Below, piece after piece: positions 22,471-35,419 of a DNA stretch of 64,000 nt. How positions within the stretch are numbered: position 1 is the first letter of the stretch; each line of letters opens with the position of its first letter. The position numbers were made by a program, and so were the translations under genes. The notes under the pieces were generated by a model. That model was given only the letters and a program-made list of their open reading frames with translations, had not been told where the DNA came from and searched no databases. Source of the DNA: Ixodes scapularis. Lineage: Eukaryota; Arthropoda; Arachnida; Ixodida; Ixodidae. Location: NCBI RefSeq assembly GCF_016920785.2, contig NW_024609846.1:84949816-85013815 (forward strand), in the 5' to 3' direction.

Positions 22471-22735
22471 ATCGGTGGCCGAGTGTACTAACGCGTCTCA
22501 GCTCAGAGCGGGGAGCGAAAGCTTGCGCTGGGAACTTCCTGGGTTCGAACCCCACCGCCCCTGCCCGTTTCGATTTTTGGTGAGTTTCGTACCGGCACGC
22601 GTTCGTGTAATCACTACTGCGTGATGCACGTTAAAAATCCCAGGTTAGCGGTTGTACTGCACTGACTAAATTTCTTATCCATAGCTAAGTGAGCGGTCAC
22701 CCGTTGAGGCGTACGAACATCAAGTCTGTATAAAC
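22471..22735 (+). mobile_element. tRNA-derived SINE
   Basis: The head carries an A-box-like GGTGGCCGAGTGTACTAACG and a B box GGGTTCGAACCCCACC (22541-22556), with the spacing and long variable arm of a serine/leucine-type tRNA. The body contains TGATGCACGTTAAAAATCCC, a core found in tRNA-SINEs of several invertebrates. A relation to the tick SINE Ruka is possible but untested. Confidence 0.75.
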
Positions 22736-22922
22736 ATACAAAGCAAGCCAATTTTCATGTGGTCTTTGATATAGATGCTGTGCAACCCAGAGGTTCCCCA
22801 TGTAGGACGCACACCCTCGCAGCCCCCTCTCCAGTCCGCAGTTTTAACTTTCATCGGTTCTTAGGGCCTCTAGGTAGCGCAACATGTCACGGGGTTCACG
22901 ACCGCCTTTTGCATTTCATTTG

Positions 22923-23507
22923 TACAGTTGGCAGCAAAAGTTTGCGGGACACGCGAGCGCCAACCGAAATAAGGCCCTACCGAAATGACTTGCTGCGCCT
23001 TCTGACGGCGCACGGCCGCTCTCAAGACATGCTTTGAGAATTCACTTCCTTTCGCGCTCGCAGTAATGCCTTTTTTAATCGCTTCCATCTGACGTGCACG
23101 AGATAACAGGGACCGGTGCAAAGCGACACGAAACAATATCTAGATGTAAGGTTTAAAAGTGCAAACAGACAGGGACGATAGAAAATAACACAGACGACAG
23201 GGACAAGGCGCTCTTTTAATGAGACAATATCTAGAGAATGCAAAGCTTCCTCACCCATCGCGGTGATTGGTGGTTGGCGGTTAAGGCAGACGCGTGGCAT
23301 GACGGCTGACTAAGCGGCCTCTTGCACCGGTCCCGGGTATCTCGCGCACGTCGGATGGAAGCGGGTCAAGAAAGACACCACTGAGAGCAAGAAAGGACGC
23401 GAATGCGCAAAGCGTGGTTCCCGAGAGTGGTGGCGCGCCGGCAGAAGGCTCAGCAAGTCATTTCAGCTGGCACCCCCGTGTCCCGCAAACTTTTGTTGCC
23501 GACTGTA
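22923..23507. mobile_element. Tc1/mariner-like MITE
   Basis: The left end TACAGTTGGCAGCAAAAGTT continues TGCGGGACACG; the right end is its inverse, CCCGCAAACTTTTGTTGCCG then ACTGTA. TA flanks both ends. About 80 bp of each terminus pair, including TGACTTGCTG/CAGCAAGTCA. The interior is non-coding. It lies in PRODH intron 2, about 130 bp from exon 2. Confidence 0.85.
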
Positions 23508-23640
23508 CCTAACAGTACCTTTCGCCAGCTCTCAATCGGGTCCCGACAACAACAAAGTTTGCGTTGCTGACGGCACCCTCTGTCTCCGCCGCGCGCTACG
23601 GTGGCCCCCGGGAAGGAGGGGTCCGTAAGGGTGTACGCAC

Positions 23641-23849
23641 GCCATCTCGACCTGCTTGGCTTCTTGCTCCGAGAGGTCCTCCTCGGCGCTGTAGTCCAGG
23701 ATGGACTTGACGCCGAACGAGCGCAACCGTTTGACCAGGGGTTGGATGGCGTCGGCCGATTCCCCGCCCACGAAGTGGCCGTAGAAGGTGTGCCGCATCA
23801 CCAGCCGGAACAGGCGCCGCCCCAGCACCCGCTGGCCCACTTGCATTAG
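23641..23849 (-). CDS. PRODH: PRODH exon 2
   Basis: Enters in phase 0 after a TTGTTTCAG acceptor and reads LMQVGQRVLGRR, then MRHTFYGHFVGGE, then FGVKSILDYSAEEDLSEQEA. This is the start of the PRODH barrel domain, with the conserved TFYGxFVxGE and LDYxxEEDLS blocks. The exon is 209 nt and ends in phase 2 (GC) at a GTGCGT donor. Its upstream intron is about 20.3 kb. Confidence 0.95.
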
Positions 23850-25917
23850 CTGAAACAACAGGCTTTTTCAGCAACTTCAATTTCGAGAGAGAGCACTGAT
23901 ATGGCAACTGCTGGTTCACACATTGCGGCTGCTTACGACCGAGACTGCATCACGACCTCTTGCGGTTTCTTACGACAGCAGAGCACACCGGCACGCTGGT
24001 GTCATCTATGAGGCCCTGGAACTGCATTTCACTAGAGCAAAAGTTTTGTAGCATATGCGAGACCAAATGTATGTATACTATCTATTACAAGTGGTCATTA
24101 TCAAAATATATTCAAGCCAAAAGTGAAAGAATGATACACGCAAAAAATAGGAAATTGCAAGTGTTCCACGCCAGATAGATGGTACCAGCGTGTTACCTCG
24201 TCATGAGTGATTACAAGTAACGTAACACACTTGATCGTAAACTGTTCCAAAAGTGTAAATGCTAAAATATATATTTGCTGATATTTTAGTGAGGCAAAAT
24301 ATATCAAAGAGATGCCAAAAACCATACTAAAACCGGTCAGATATGCACCAGCTTTTCAGCGAACCACCAGTGTGTTACCTGTTGTTGAAACAACACTGGG
24401 CAATGTGTTGCCACTGGTCTCTAAGAGATCAGTGTGTGTTTCGCTATGATAACACTTTCGTTCAGTCATTTCTGTTACGGTGTTTTTCGCTACTGTCTCT
24501 GCCAAAGGACAGTGTTTCTTTTCGCGTCTAACGCTATGTACAGGAATCTTTTTTTATATTTTGAAAGTTTATGAATGCACAATAATATTTGTTAGAGGTA
24601 TACTGCATACAGAGTGTTTCACGCAAGTCGGTTCTGGTTTCACGTAACTTGAGCCAAGGTTTTTAGTGAATTTTGGGAAGACGAAACCGAAATATGTTTT
24701 GTCATTGTTGCAGCAAGTCCAGCTATTTTTTGTACATACTTTTTAAGAACCGGAGGCGACGGATGAAGAAAAGGACAAATACAAAACGTCTAAATTGTTT
24801 GCCCAATGAAATAATTAATTCATATGAATTAATGAACTTTTGAAATATTCTATTTAGAGCAAAACTTCCAATGATGAAGTTGTACAGCATCCTCAGAAAC
24901 ATCTCATCCAGTGTTTTTCTGTTTTTGTTTTTTTTATCAAAAAAGCTTTTAACACAATTCGTTGTTCCAAGCTTAAAGAAAACAAAGAAAGCCCGCGAAT
25001 TATGAAAAACTAAAAAAACAAAAAAAAAAAAAAAAAAACATTGCAAATTGCCCTGCCATTGTGTTGCGACGTGGATCGAACGCGAACGTTCTTGGTTTAG
25101 GCTAGTAACCCCCAGGCATTTCTTTTCAAGCTGTGCCTCCAGGTCTCCCCACTCCACCCCATTGACTGAATTTATATGTAGGTCACGTGACCTAAAATTT
25201 TCCGCTAAATCGAGTGGGGAAACTGAATTTCCGTATAGATCACGTGACGTCATATTTTTCCGCTAAATTTAGCGGGGAAATTAGCGGTTACGCTTTTTGA
25301 GGCCTTCCTTCACCTGAAAACCTAGCTAGATGAACGTAAAGGCGATAAAGTCACGGAAAAAGGTAGCAGTGATTCCGTTTTTGCATCATATCTCTCACAA
25401 TTCAAAGGCCTGCGCCAAAAAAGTTTGAAATTGATGTTGTCTTTAGGCCAGATTATAAACTAAACCGCCTGACTCCGTTTCAGGATGGTCAAAAGGTCTG
25501 TCAGGAGGCACATCACGAGCGGTCAGTTCCCCGTGCCAAGAAAGGGTCGTCTATGGCATGAGATATCGCTGGCTTGTGGTTTAAAGACGTTAAGATTTGC
25601 AAATGACACGTTAGTAGAACATAAAAGAAACGTAAAAATAAAAAGCGCCGAACTCAGAAATAGCAAAACATATTGGAGAATGTAACAATTGCAAACATTA
25701 AGAATCTAAACAATAAAAGATTGTATCTCCCAGGCCTCGATGCAGCTTAACAGTAAGTCAAAAAAGTTCATTGGAATGAAGGTCTACCCACTATCCTTCA
25801 TTCAAAACCAATCACAGCTCGGCGTTCTGACGTCACCACAAGTCGTCTGCAGGAAGCAGACGACTTGCTTCTCCGCATTGCTATGCATCTTATCTCGTCG
25901 ATCGTTTCGTCGGCATG
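23850..25917. other. PRODH intron 1, no gene seen
   Basis: AT-rich intron. It contains a short direct repeat around 25170-25270, with GTCACGTGACCTAAAATTTT / ATCACGTGACGTCATATTTT, each followed by TCCGCTAAAT. It also holds a family X-like fragment at 25783-25885. No coding or RNA gene was recognised. Confidence 0.55.
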
Positions 25918-26115
25918 TTCAGGGGTTAAAAACGCTAAAAACAAAGGACGAGTAGGAGAGACACACACCACAGAGCGCTACTTGCAACAGGTTTAATGTT
26001 GGAAAAATAGTTTCATAGTTTTTCCAACATTAAACCAGTAGCAAGTAGCGCTCTGTGGTGTGTGTCTCTCCTACTCGTCCGTCGTTTTTAGCGCTTATAA
26101 CCCCTAAACATGTTC
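25918..26115. repeat. foldback 2: ~85-bp inverted arms
   Basis: The left arm ends AATGTTGGAAAAA and the right arm begins TTTTTCCAACATT, with a spacer of about 12 bp. Arms contain GGAGAGACACACACCACAGA and AGCGCTACTTGC in inverse. Beyond the right arm the sequence reads TGTTCAACCAACTAGCCCA, as beside foldback 1. A palindrome this size is stable only if young or in a tolerant genome. Confidence 0.9.
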
Positions 26116-28346
26116 AACCAACTAGCCCAAATCCAAACCCTTCATCGGCATGCCCCGCGACAGAGTAGCCGTCAAGTAAGAGAAAGTACGAGAGGCAAGG
26201 AAAGGATGCGGCCGCACGTTACTGAGTTTCAGGGACGCATTTCATGGCTGCGAGTGACGGCCCTTTTCTACCGTTGTTTACGTTCGTGCACGCTTTTTGG
26301 AATCTGCTTTGTCCGTTTGTGACGTAGATGCCCTTTGCCTTTTGTTTCATCACGCCATTTCCACGCTTCCAGCGAGTTATCGGGGCTCCCTGCCGACTAC
26401 GGGCGAGAGTGTCACGCCGCGAGTCCGGCCAGCCGCCGATCGGTCGACGGCGGTCCCCGTGCGCACGCTAGCCGAGACGCCGCTGCCGGGGCTTCTGTGC
26501 CGTCCGGGACACGGTAACCTTTGCAGGGAGCGAGAGTATTCCTTTATTTTATCTCTTCTTGTCTCTGGTTTTCGGGTGTGATGATGACATTGCGCATGTT
26601 TACTAGTACTTCGCAAAATCGTCACAATTTTACTACAAGCGTCTCCTAAAGCCACTCGTCAAATTTTGTGGCGCGTAATGAAGCCTTTTTCGCCGAAACG
26701 ACAGCCCTTCGCGTGAAAATTTCGTCGCCGCGGCATATCGAAACTTTCTGCTTGTAACGCAATCGTACCAACACCGAAAAATTCCGCACGTACCGGCTGA
26801 ACGTCATCATCGTGAGGATCCGCACGTTTTTCCAAGTTAACATGTAAACGACTTGGAACCTTTGTTGAAAATATTGTTCATGCCAGCGCATGTCCGGGCA
26901 GTTAGCGGCAACCTACACCTTGGTAAGAGCGTCCGCGCAGTGCGAAGTCAACCACCAGCATGGCGCGTGGCCCCGTCCTTCCCTAACGCGAGTCACGTGC
27001 AAGGCATGTATACAGTTTCTGAATATGGCGCTTTGCCTAGAAGGTAATCGAGCGATTGAAAATTCCAAGTATGTTTAAACAAATAATTCTTCAGAAAATA
27101 CAGAACGGGTAAGCTAGGAAAAACTAGCGGCAACCATCGAAACAGAAACCGAAACTACCACTTTCCTTCGCCCTACAAACATAACAACGCATTAAAAAAG
27201 AAAAAGACGAAAGAAGGGTGCAAGCAAGGACGATTGTCGCGCCGATTCTCTGCTCTCGCCGTGTTTTACCGTTAGCAAACGTTAGGGAATCAGGGCGCCC
27301 CCTCTGACCCCTCGTCCAGCCAACACGTCGGCCTTGCTCCAAAACCAAACCAGCCTTGTAGGTTCATTATGCAGTCAACGAGTTGGACCCATAAAAACAT
27401 ACCCAGAAACTCGTTTCGTCGTAATTATTTGCACTGATATCTTTCATTACAGCACAGAGATCCATGGTGAGATATGAACTGTCTTTTTGCAGAAGGCAAG
27501 CTGACCTTACGTGACAACTTGAGTGGACCGGTAAGCTTGAGAGAATGAAATTTCTGAACTATTTGCCCTCTTCAAACTAATTCTGAATGAAAAAAAAAAA
27601 AAAAAAATCCTAAATGCTAACTCTGAGCAAAAGTGCACTACATGCCGCATTCAAATCGCCGTTCTTCGCTGCGCCACATTCGCTTCGGATACGAGCAGCC
27701 ACGATCCCAGCGGCGAGCAGCCTTTCGGTATACTTCCTCTAAACATATGGATGGATACCATATAGAGCTAAACCTTCTTAACCTACCTGCATTTTTTACT
27801 ATAAACACTTAATCTTTACCTAACACAGAGAACATTAAGAAAGCCCTCTAACAGCAACACTGCTACAAATTACGGTCCGTGGGACGGTTGCAATGTAATC
27901 CTTCAATGCAATAAATTTGCAAAAAAAAAAAAAAAAAAAAAGAACCAACAACAAAATGGCGGATTGATGTCATGTGAAAGCACCGTATAGTATTTCTAAA
28001 AAAAACATGCTGATGTAGTGGTTTTCGATGACGCCCAGCAAGATTTTAACTGGAGTCTCGTTTATCTTTACGAACCAAAAAAGTTGATCATATGTAACTG
28101 CATGAATTGGCCCCTCGGTAGTGAATAATAAAACGGCCGATTGTTCTTTTTTCTTCTGCGATTTCTAGTTTAAAAAAGTGGCATATGTTTCGGCTGGAAA
28201 ATTGCGTCAAAGACGAGGTCAGTTCGTGCAGCAGCCAGTGGCTGCAGCACTGTGGAAACAAGAAACTAAGCAAGCCTTGACAACGTAGCACGGAAAAGGT
28301 TGACGCAGAGTGGAGCACTATTTTTAACACAGCAATTGAAAGTAAA
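26116..28346. other. PRODH intron 1, no gene seen
   Basis: Several open frames of 60-95 codons occur (for example 26297-26581 in a GC-rich patch), but none matches a known family or has supporting splice or codon signals. Poly-A runs lie at 27590-27606 and 27922-27941. Confidence 0.5.
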
Positions 28347-28480
28347 AGTTTCCAGGGGAAGCTCCTCCCACCTGTTTCGACTTTAGCTGAGCTAACGCTG
28401 GAAAGGAGGTCGCCTCCTTTCCAGGGTTCGCTCTGCTAAAGGGGACGGAGGAGGGCTTTGTGGGAGGGGACTTTCCCGCT
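28347..28480. repeat. palindromic MITE with perfect 12-bp core
   Basis: The centre is CTGGAAAGGAGG, four bases, CCTCCTTTCCAG. The outer arms (GGGGAAGCTCCTCCCAC against GTGGGAGGGGACTTTCCC) also pair with interruptions. Confidence 0.75.
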
Positions 28481-31400
28481 TCAAGATGGTACGCGATATT
28501 CAGATATTTAGCGTAACAATAACAATTCTAATAATGTCGCGTTCTTTTTCTTTTCTTCTTCACCTTGACAATAGAACACTTTGGGCTTTATGTGGGGCGC
28601 GATATTTGGCTGAACTTCTCTGCACGCGCGGAGGCAGAAAGAAAGGCACGAGGCAGATCAACACCTCTTAGACAACAAAGGCTACTGAAGGTCACGTCAA
28701 CTACGTCACATCGTGGAGGCCATATAGCGGGTCACAGACTGCACGCGAGCGCTGCCTCAGGGTTCAGCTGGAACTCGTGTCCAGGGAACACAAGTCCCCG
28801 CCCGAACGCTAAAGTCCAGAACATACGGCCTCGTTGTCCAGGGGGGGCAGACGCCCAACACGCTGTCTGTCCTGTCGGCGACTCAACAGAACTCTTTGAG
28901 CTTCAGCTTTGTAAAGTCAAAGAAAAAGTAGTTGTCACCCAAAAGTTTTTTGCTCATTAACGCTAAAAGTAGGTAAGTAAAAGTAGGTAAAGAGTAATTA
29001 ATTACAATTACATATCACTAAAAAGTAATTTAATTACGATAATTAAATTGTGGTGATTAAATTATCGCAACTCGATTTGCTACCGAAGTATGTTATTCTA
29101 CTGAGAAGTATACGGGCAGACGAGAAAGTTGCATTTCACATTTTTTCTCGCAAAGAATAGACAATAAATCTTCGCGTCTCATTCGAAGGTTGGGCCACTT
29201 CAGCACTGCTGGTAAATGATGACGATGATTTGTTCTAAACGAGGGAAAAAAATTCAGCGCATTCTTTCGTGAAAACAAAAAGATATTGTAAGAAAAAAAA
29301 ATCCTAGCGGTACAAAATCAAAGGGAAACATAAAGAGTTTAGGCTTTAGTAGAGCGCTACAGCTGACTGACGCGGGCATGCTTGGGAGCATGATTCGAAA
29401 TAACAGCGGGACCAAATGCCAGTGGGTGTTTCCACATGAAGTCAATCCACAATTGGTTCTTAAAATAAAAAATAAATAAAAAAGTTTAATTTATTATTGA
29501 AAAAAGAAAAGAAAAAAAAAAAAAGGATGCGCGTGAAATGGGAGATGAAAGTGCGTCAATGAAAACCCCCTGTACCGCGAATTTTTCGTGCGACGTTTTA
29601 CTGCGATTCACTGAAGGCACTCCGAAGCAGGAAAAAGTAGCACGTGTCTGTGTGAAGCAATTTCTCTTCACCGACACTCCCTCCTTACGAGGCATATGCA
29701 TCGTGAGAGCGAAAAACAAACAAGAGAGCAACGAATCTTCAACTATGCGACGGATAATATGTCTCCGTTTGCGCAACCTTCCCGTACGCGCCGCACGTAG
29801 CCAAGTCTCGCAGCTGTAGGAGAAGCCACAGCGCGACCCTGAGGATATAAATATTAAAGAGTGTAGCGGAGTATGGGAACATCTGTAGAGCTTCGAGCCG
29901 CGTTTCGAAGGACTCGATCGACTGTGTATACGTTTAAAATCCGGGAAAACATTGAGCAAAACAGAGCTTCAGAACTAATTACCGAAAGCAGTAGCTAGGA
30001 AGTAATTAAGCTAAGGTTTAAGCAAACGCACTGTCACAGGAAAATAAAAGGAGAGAAAATGTATTTTCGGGACTATAATTTAGAAATTCTAGCTAAAAAA
30101 AGAAAAAAAAAAGTGTATTCCCTGGGTTAGTTTGCGGCTACTTTATCCAACGAGTCGTTCGTTTCCCGACAACAGCACTCCATAATGATCACTACAACAA
30201 TACGAATGCAAATTAGTATGTTTCACAGCTCTCATTTTCTTTTTTATATAAATTGTATAGTGAAAGCAGAAAGGAAAACGAGCGTGAACACCCTTCGTAT
30301 CCAAGAGCTTGTATCATTCGTTTCCGGAAGACTTCCCAGTCACCTATACTGACTCGAAGTAATCGGAGAGTTTTAGTAGACCGTTTCGGTACGTCCGATA
30401 ACGCTACCCGATACTCCCCAGACGCCCGGAGCGCAAGCCTCGTGCCGCTATCGTTATCGGAGGCGTCGGAACGATGTACTAAAACTCTCCCAATGATTTT
30501 ACAACTGCAAGCAGCGGTGTATTCGTGCCGTCGAGGTCAAGCTTGATCCAGATCGTCCGCTTGGATGCAGACAGCTTGCGAGTCCCACTTACAGTCTCAG
30601 CTTTCTTCTTTTGTTTTTCCTTTTGACTAATTACCTGCAGCGTGAAACGGCATGACCTTGACAACCGCGCATGGCGACAACAATCGCAATAATAAGCAAC
30701 AATTTTGTAAAACAAAGCCTCGTATAGTAGTCCCCAGAGGGTAGAATATTATCTTTTAAACATGTATAATTCGCAATGTGAAGTCCGCGAAATTATACCA
30801 GGGTAGCGATTCAATTACTGTAATTTAATGTGTATATATATTAATTTGTAGCTGTAATTTAACTGTATTTTCTTTTTTTCATTTTTATTCGTAAATAATT
30901 ACTTTTGACTAAAAGCAGTCGCATAACACAACTACTTTCTAGCCTAAGCAATAGGCAATATGCGAAATGTAGAGCGCCATCTAGTAGCGCGCCAACAACT
31001 ACACAGTGGCGAAAAAACGAAACCAGACGCCCGACCGGCAAAGACCCCATGTAAACAAGCGACCGCGCTTCGTGCGAGAGATGCGATGCCAACGATTGCT
31101 GCGTTCCGCTGCGGATGCAGCGATAAACCTTTGACTCGCGCGTGACGTGAACACAAACGTGAACAGGGTTCACCTTTTTTTCCCCTTTTTTAATTTGTTA
31201 CTTGAGATGCAGCTTTTGACAAAAACAAGCGGTGACAACGCGAAGAAACACGCGGACGTTATTGCGCGGCGTGAAGCCATTTACAACGATTGAACTGGGC
31301 TCTAACCTTTTCAAGGAAGTTGTACCAAATTTGTTTATGACCTTGGACGAGACCAAGGCTGTTAAGAGAGGCAAAAAGATGACAGTTTTAATAATGTACG

Positions 31401-33424
31401 CCACCAACCATAATTGAAGATGCGTATGGCTAACTGTGGTAAGGTTAGGTTCATCACAGTGGCTAAAACTTCGATGTCGGCGGCGGTAAAAACTTACGTT
31501 ACGGACGTCTAATGAAGAAACATGACAGGTGCAAACTACATTTTACAACCTCCTTTTCTTTTCTTTTTCTCTTTTTGTCGCAGTCGAGGTAGAAATTTTG
31601 TTTTGTGCAAAGAAGCTCGGGGATAGTTTTGAGAAAGTCACCGCAGTTATTCTGTCAGGGTCGAACAAATCTTCATTAATAGCGCAACATCCATCAACTG
31701 CGCTTGAGGTCAGTGCTGTCTGAAACCAATTTTAGCCCTTTGCAACGCTTGAAAAATATTGCCCAGGGCACAGTTTCTTTTAGAAGAACACAGAGCGTTC
31801 CCCAAAAAAAAACCTCCGCCAGTAACAACTAAAAAAAAACAACCTAATTTTGAGTAGTGTATTTCTGTACGACTTCAAGCGTATTCGCATCAAAAAAAAT
31901 AATTAAAAGTGTTCTCAAAGATGAAAGGCACGACAGCCCAGTCCTTTCGGAGGGCTCTGCACACGCTGGCGAGAACAAGCTTCCACAGCGAAGAGTAGGA
32001 CTTGGTCCGCTGCTTCGACGAGGTTGTCGCCAGCGTGCACAGGCCTCCGAGTTTTGTCAGACAGTTGCGGTAGGTTGTTTAAACTGTTTGTCCACATAAT
32101 ATGGTCAGCAGGCGGAAAACAGTTGCTGCGCCATCGCACATTGCCCGTATACACCAACTCAATTCAATTCACTTTATTTACTCCCATAATACAAAACGGG
32201 CGTGTTTACAAATGAACCGGAGCGCACCTAGAAGACGCCACCGGCGCCGCGCATGCCCGATGGGGGTGTGGGCAAGAAGCTCGCCGTCGCCCATAAACAA
32301 ACCATTGAAATGCGATGTTGTCGGCGTCGGTGTGAGTCCCTCTGCCCTTTTTCGCGTTCGAATTGTTGACTCTATGTCTTCCTGGCGATGTCTGAATACT
32401 TGAGCGGCGTAAGCGAAATTACCGAGGCTCGTTACACCTTCAAACTTCGCGTGAAAATGTGACGTGTGGCGACTCATTCCGCGTGGACGCCGCAGTATGT
32501 ACGCTAAAGCCTGATTCGCATGATGAGATTTCGCTCGCAATTTTCAGTCGCGGCGCCGCTCGGGCTACAAAAGCGTGAACCGTAGCTGAGATGGTCGACG
32601 TCGATACTGAAAATCGCAAGCAGAATCGGAACAAGTGAATTAGGCATAACAAGTCGATAATGGTCACCGGTAACAATGATCAACATCTCCTTGTATCTAC
32701 TGTTTACATCGAGCCTGCTTATCAACCTTCAAACTTTAGTCTTTTGAGGCCTGCACCTACTTCTTATCGCAAGTACCGGGCCAACATTTGAAAGAGCAGA
32801 CGACAGTTCGAACGATCAGGCAGCCGTTTGAACTTGAAGACGCATGCACTGGACGTAGTCCGCAGGTGGTCCGCACAACTTGACGGTTTTCTGGCGTTCA
32901 TGTTGGAACAAAACAAATAAATCTGATGACCAGAAGTATCCGTGAAATTCAACTCAAAGTGCTTCCTGCTCAAGCGATCGTTGTCCGATGGCGTCTGTTT
33001 TTCCCTTTTCACCGCACATATCAAGATTCTCGGACGAACCGAGCACGTGAAAACTGACCTTCAAACCTTACTCGACTCTTTTGGTACGGCCCCAGTCGCA
33101 CGGCCCCAGACCACAGCCTTAGACCGGAAGTGCGCCCGATGCGCCACCACGCGGCGTGACGTCACAGAGTCGAGTTCGTGTACACGGCTGTCTCCGATGC
33201 CTCCACGGTGCTTTGGTACCGACAACGCTTGCCAACATTAAAATGGCGACGCTCTCAGTGTTGTCAAACCACAAAGCAATTTCGTATAAGGCCTATTGTC
33301 AAATTAAAATTATAATTACTTTTCTTTTTCATAGTTTTCACACGAGCTTCGGGCTTTGAAAGCCTAAAGACTGCATGCGCCATTTCGCCGACCGTGGACG
33401 CGCAGCTCATTATTATGTAAGAGG
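28481..33424. other. PRODH intron 1, mostly unrecognised
   Basis: Two AT-rich pieces, at 28975-29080 and 30803-30920, resemble the ends of the 35420-37049 element (TTCAATTACTGTAATTTAAT). A family G MITE lies at 30364-30491. A possible 3' end of a non-LTR element on the minus strand lies near 32155-32195 (AATAAAGTGAATTGAATTGA on the minus strand). No genes were recognised. Confidence 0.5.
30364..30491. mobile_element. MITE family G, copy 4
   Basis: Inverted ends GGAGAGTTTTAGTAGACCGT and GATGTACTAAAACTCTCC. Length is 128 bp and it is non-coding. The terminal GTAGACCGTTTC motif ties it to copies 1-3. Confidence 0.8.
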
Positions 33425-33790
33425 AACTAAAGTGGTTTCTGAGATTGTCTGTATATGGACATAAGCCAATTTATGGACTCCAAGTATTCTAAAAAGCACA
33501 AGCACAGGTACGCGTCTGACTTTCTTACTAAAACTGAATCAAAGATCGCAAAACGCCCGTTTTTTCTGCGATTGGGCCTAGAAACCAGAGGGCGCCATCG
33601 GAGGACGTGCAACAACCTATGGCAACCAGTCGCAAACAATTGGATATCGCACGTCTGACGGCGCCCTCTGGTTTTTGCGCCGACTCGCAGAAAAAACGGA
33701 GTGTCGCGATCTTTAATCCCGTTTTTAGTAAGAGCTTTTTTTGGGGCTTTTTTTTTTTTTGGATTGCTCAGAGGCCAGAGATTGAGTTAT
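33425..33790. mobile_element. family T MITE piece with internal hairpin
   Basis: Starts AACTAAAGTGGTTTCTGAGA like the 11770 copy. Inside, 33548-33602 and 33655-33710 are inverted (AACCAGAGGGCGCC against GGCGCCCTCTGGTT, plus TTTTTTCTGCGA against TCGCAGAAAAAA). The right terminus was not found. Confidence 0.55.
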
Positions 33791-34183
33791 GACCAAACAT
33801 AGACGATTTTAGAAACCGCAGAGAGGGGGCAGAAGATGCCACATGGCCATATATTGTCACGGATGGTGACCAAAAGAAAAAAAAAAAAAAAAACAGGAAA
33901 TGAACAGGAATAAATAAACGTTTAATGTGGCGAACTTGTGCCAAAAATAAAAGGGTACAAAGATAATAACAAAGCGTCGCGGGCGTCGAAGTCGGCGTAG
34001 CAGCACAGTCGAACGCTGGGGCGAAACTGACTCCGGCTTGCCACGCGGAGCCGCTTTTGTACACGCGTTGACTTCTGAGCATTCAACGTAGAAGGTTCGA
34101 CGCGTAGAACATTTTAAACTCGAATCAGCTACGGTTCTCGAATTCACCAGAACATCACATTACTTTGTCAACAAAATGCGTAG

Positions 34184-34254
34184 CCGCGGCCAGGAATCGA
34201 ACCCTGGCCCTTCGCGTGGGAGGCAAGCGCGATAACCGTTAGGCTAGGGCCGCG
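34184..34254 (-). pseudogene. tRNA-Gly(CCC)-like sequence
   Basis: On the minus strand: acceptor GCGGCCC, D arm TAGCCTAACGGTTATC, anticodon loop in TTGCCTCCCACGCGAA (anticodon CCC), and T arm CCAGGGTTCGATTCCTGG. The T-loop appears one base long and the acceptor pairing is imperfect, so it is more likely a tRNA pseudogene or SINE head than a working gene. Confidence 0.5.
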
Positions 34255-34800
34255 CTGCCTACTTGGCGCGCGGCAATATGATAAGTATAAAGCGAGTATG
34301 TCTGCAATTATCAGAATAGGAGGAAGGACTAAAATGATGCGATTGTGACATGCACATTGAATATCTTCTCAAAACTCATGCCGCGGAAGAATAATGAGAA
34401 GTTTGAGCCTCTGTTAGATTTCTTTCGGTGCTTACTAAAACTAGTTACTGTATCTGCGAAAGTAGTGCCATTGCCTTCCCGGTTGCCATCGCAATCTCGG
34501 TTGCCATGGCGATCGCCATTTTGGGCCTTTCAAATCTTCGAAGCTTCGAAACGACCGTTCCGACCTGTCGCATCAAGATCGCTACGGAGTATCATCGTAC
34601 CAAAAGCGTTCCTCAGCCGATATGAGCGTCTTTGGCACTGTGCATGCAATAAACTTACCACTTATGCTTATCTTCCCAGATCTCTTACAATTACGTTGCT
34701 CTCCTCGCGTATTTCAAGCCAGTATAATTATTGTTCAATGCCTCCAATTAAGCACTGACGTTGCATATGATGGAGGTACAAAGATGTACGCCACTTTTCC

Positions 34801-34862
34801 AGGGCCCACACCCTGTGTATAGGCAAAACAAATCAGTGTTTGCCTACACAGGATGTGGGCTC
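34801..34862. repeat. short hairpin repeat
   Basis: GGGCCCACACCCTGTGTATA and TGCCTACACAGGATGTGGGC are inverted, spacer about 12 bp. Nothing else was recognised between 34255 and 35419. Confidence 0.65.
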
Positions 34863-35419
34863 TGCAGCGCACTGGGCACGCACAGAAACCGGATCCGTGA
34901 CAAGTGGATCCCGCGTCCACGCATGCGACGTACCGACAACAGCGCACCACCGCGGCGGGTGGCCAAACAATGGCAGACTCGGAAAATTGCCCCCCCAGCA
35001 CCTAGATGGCGCGCACTTTTAAGAGGGTCTACTGCATTCTAAAAAAGAATATACTTCTTGTCGGGCGTGCCTTCGGACGGACGTGAATGACAGCCAGAGT
35101 TGACCGCTTGCCAAACGTCTGCCGCGACGCGAGCGTTGACACGCAACGCACTTGTCGCGTGTGTCGACTCCGCTATGAGTTGAGTCACCGTACAGGACGC
35201 TCACTGACCCCGGTCCGTGCATTCCCCGCGTCGTCGCAACAATAAAGAAACCAAAACAGACGAAAAAAAAAACAAAAAAAAACGCGTCGTAAAAAAAAAA
35301 AAAAAAATCGCGTTAATTTTGCGGAGCAGATCGAAATACTGCTTTCTTTTTTTCCTTTGTATTTTTTTTAATGGTGATTTTATTTTTTACGTTTTTCCTC
35401 AAAATCACGCACCCTCCTA

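Noticed and set aside
26297..26581. 94-codon plus-strand frame in a GC-rich patch
   Set aside because: No recognisable domain, splice partner or conservation evidence.
34184..34254. Functional tRNA-Gly(CCC)
   Set aside because: T-loop length and acceptor pairing look faulty, so it was kept only as a tRNA-like pseudogene.
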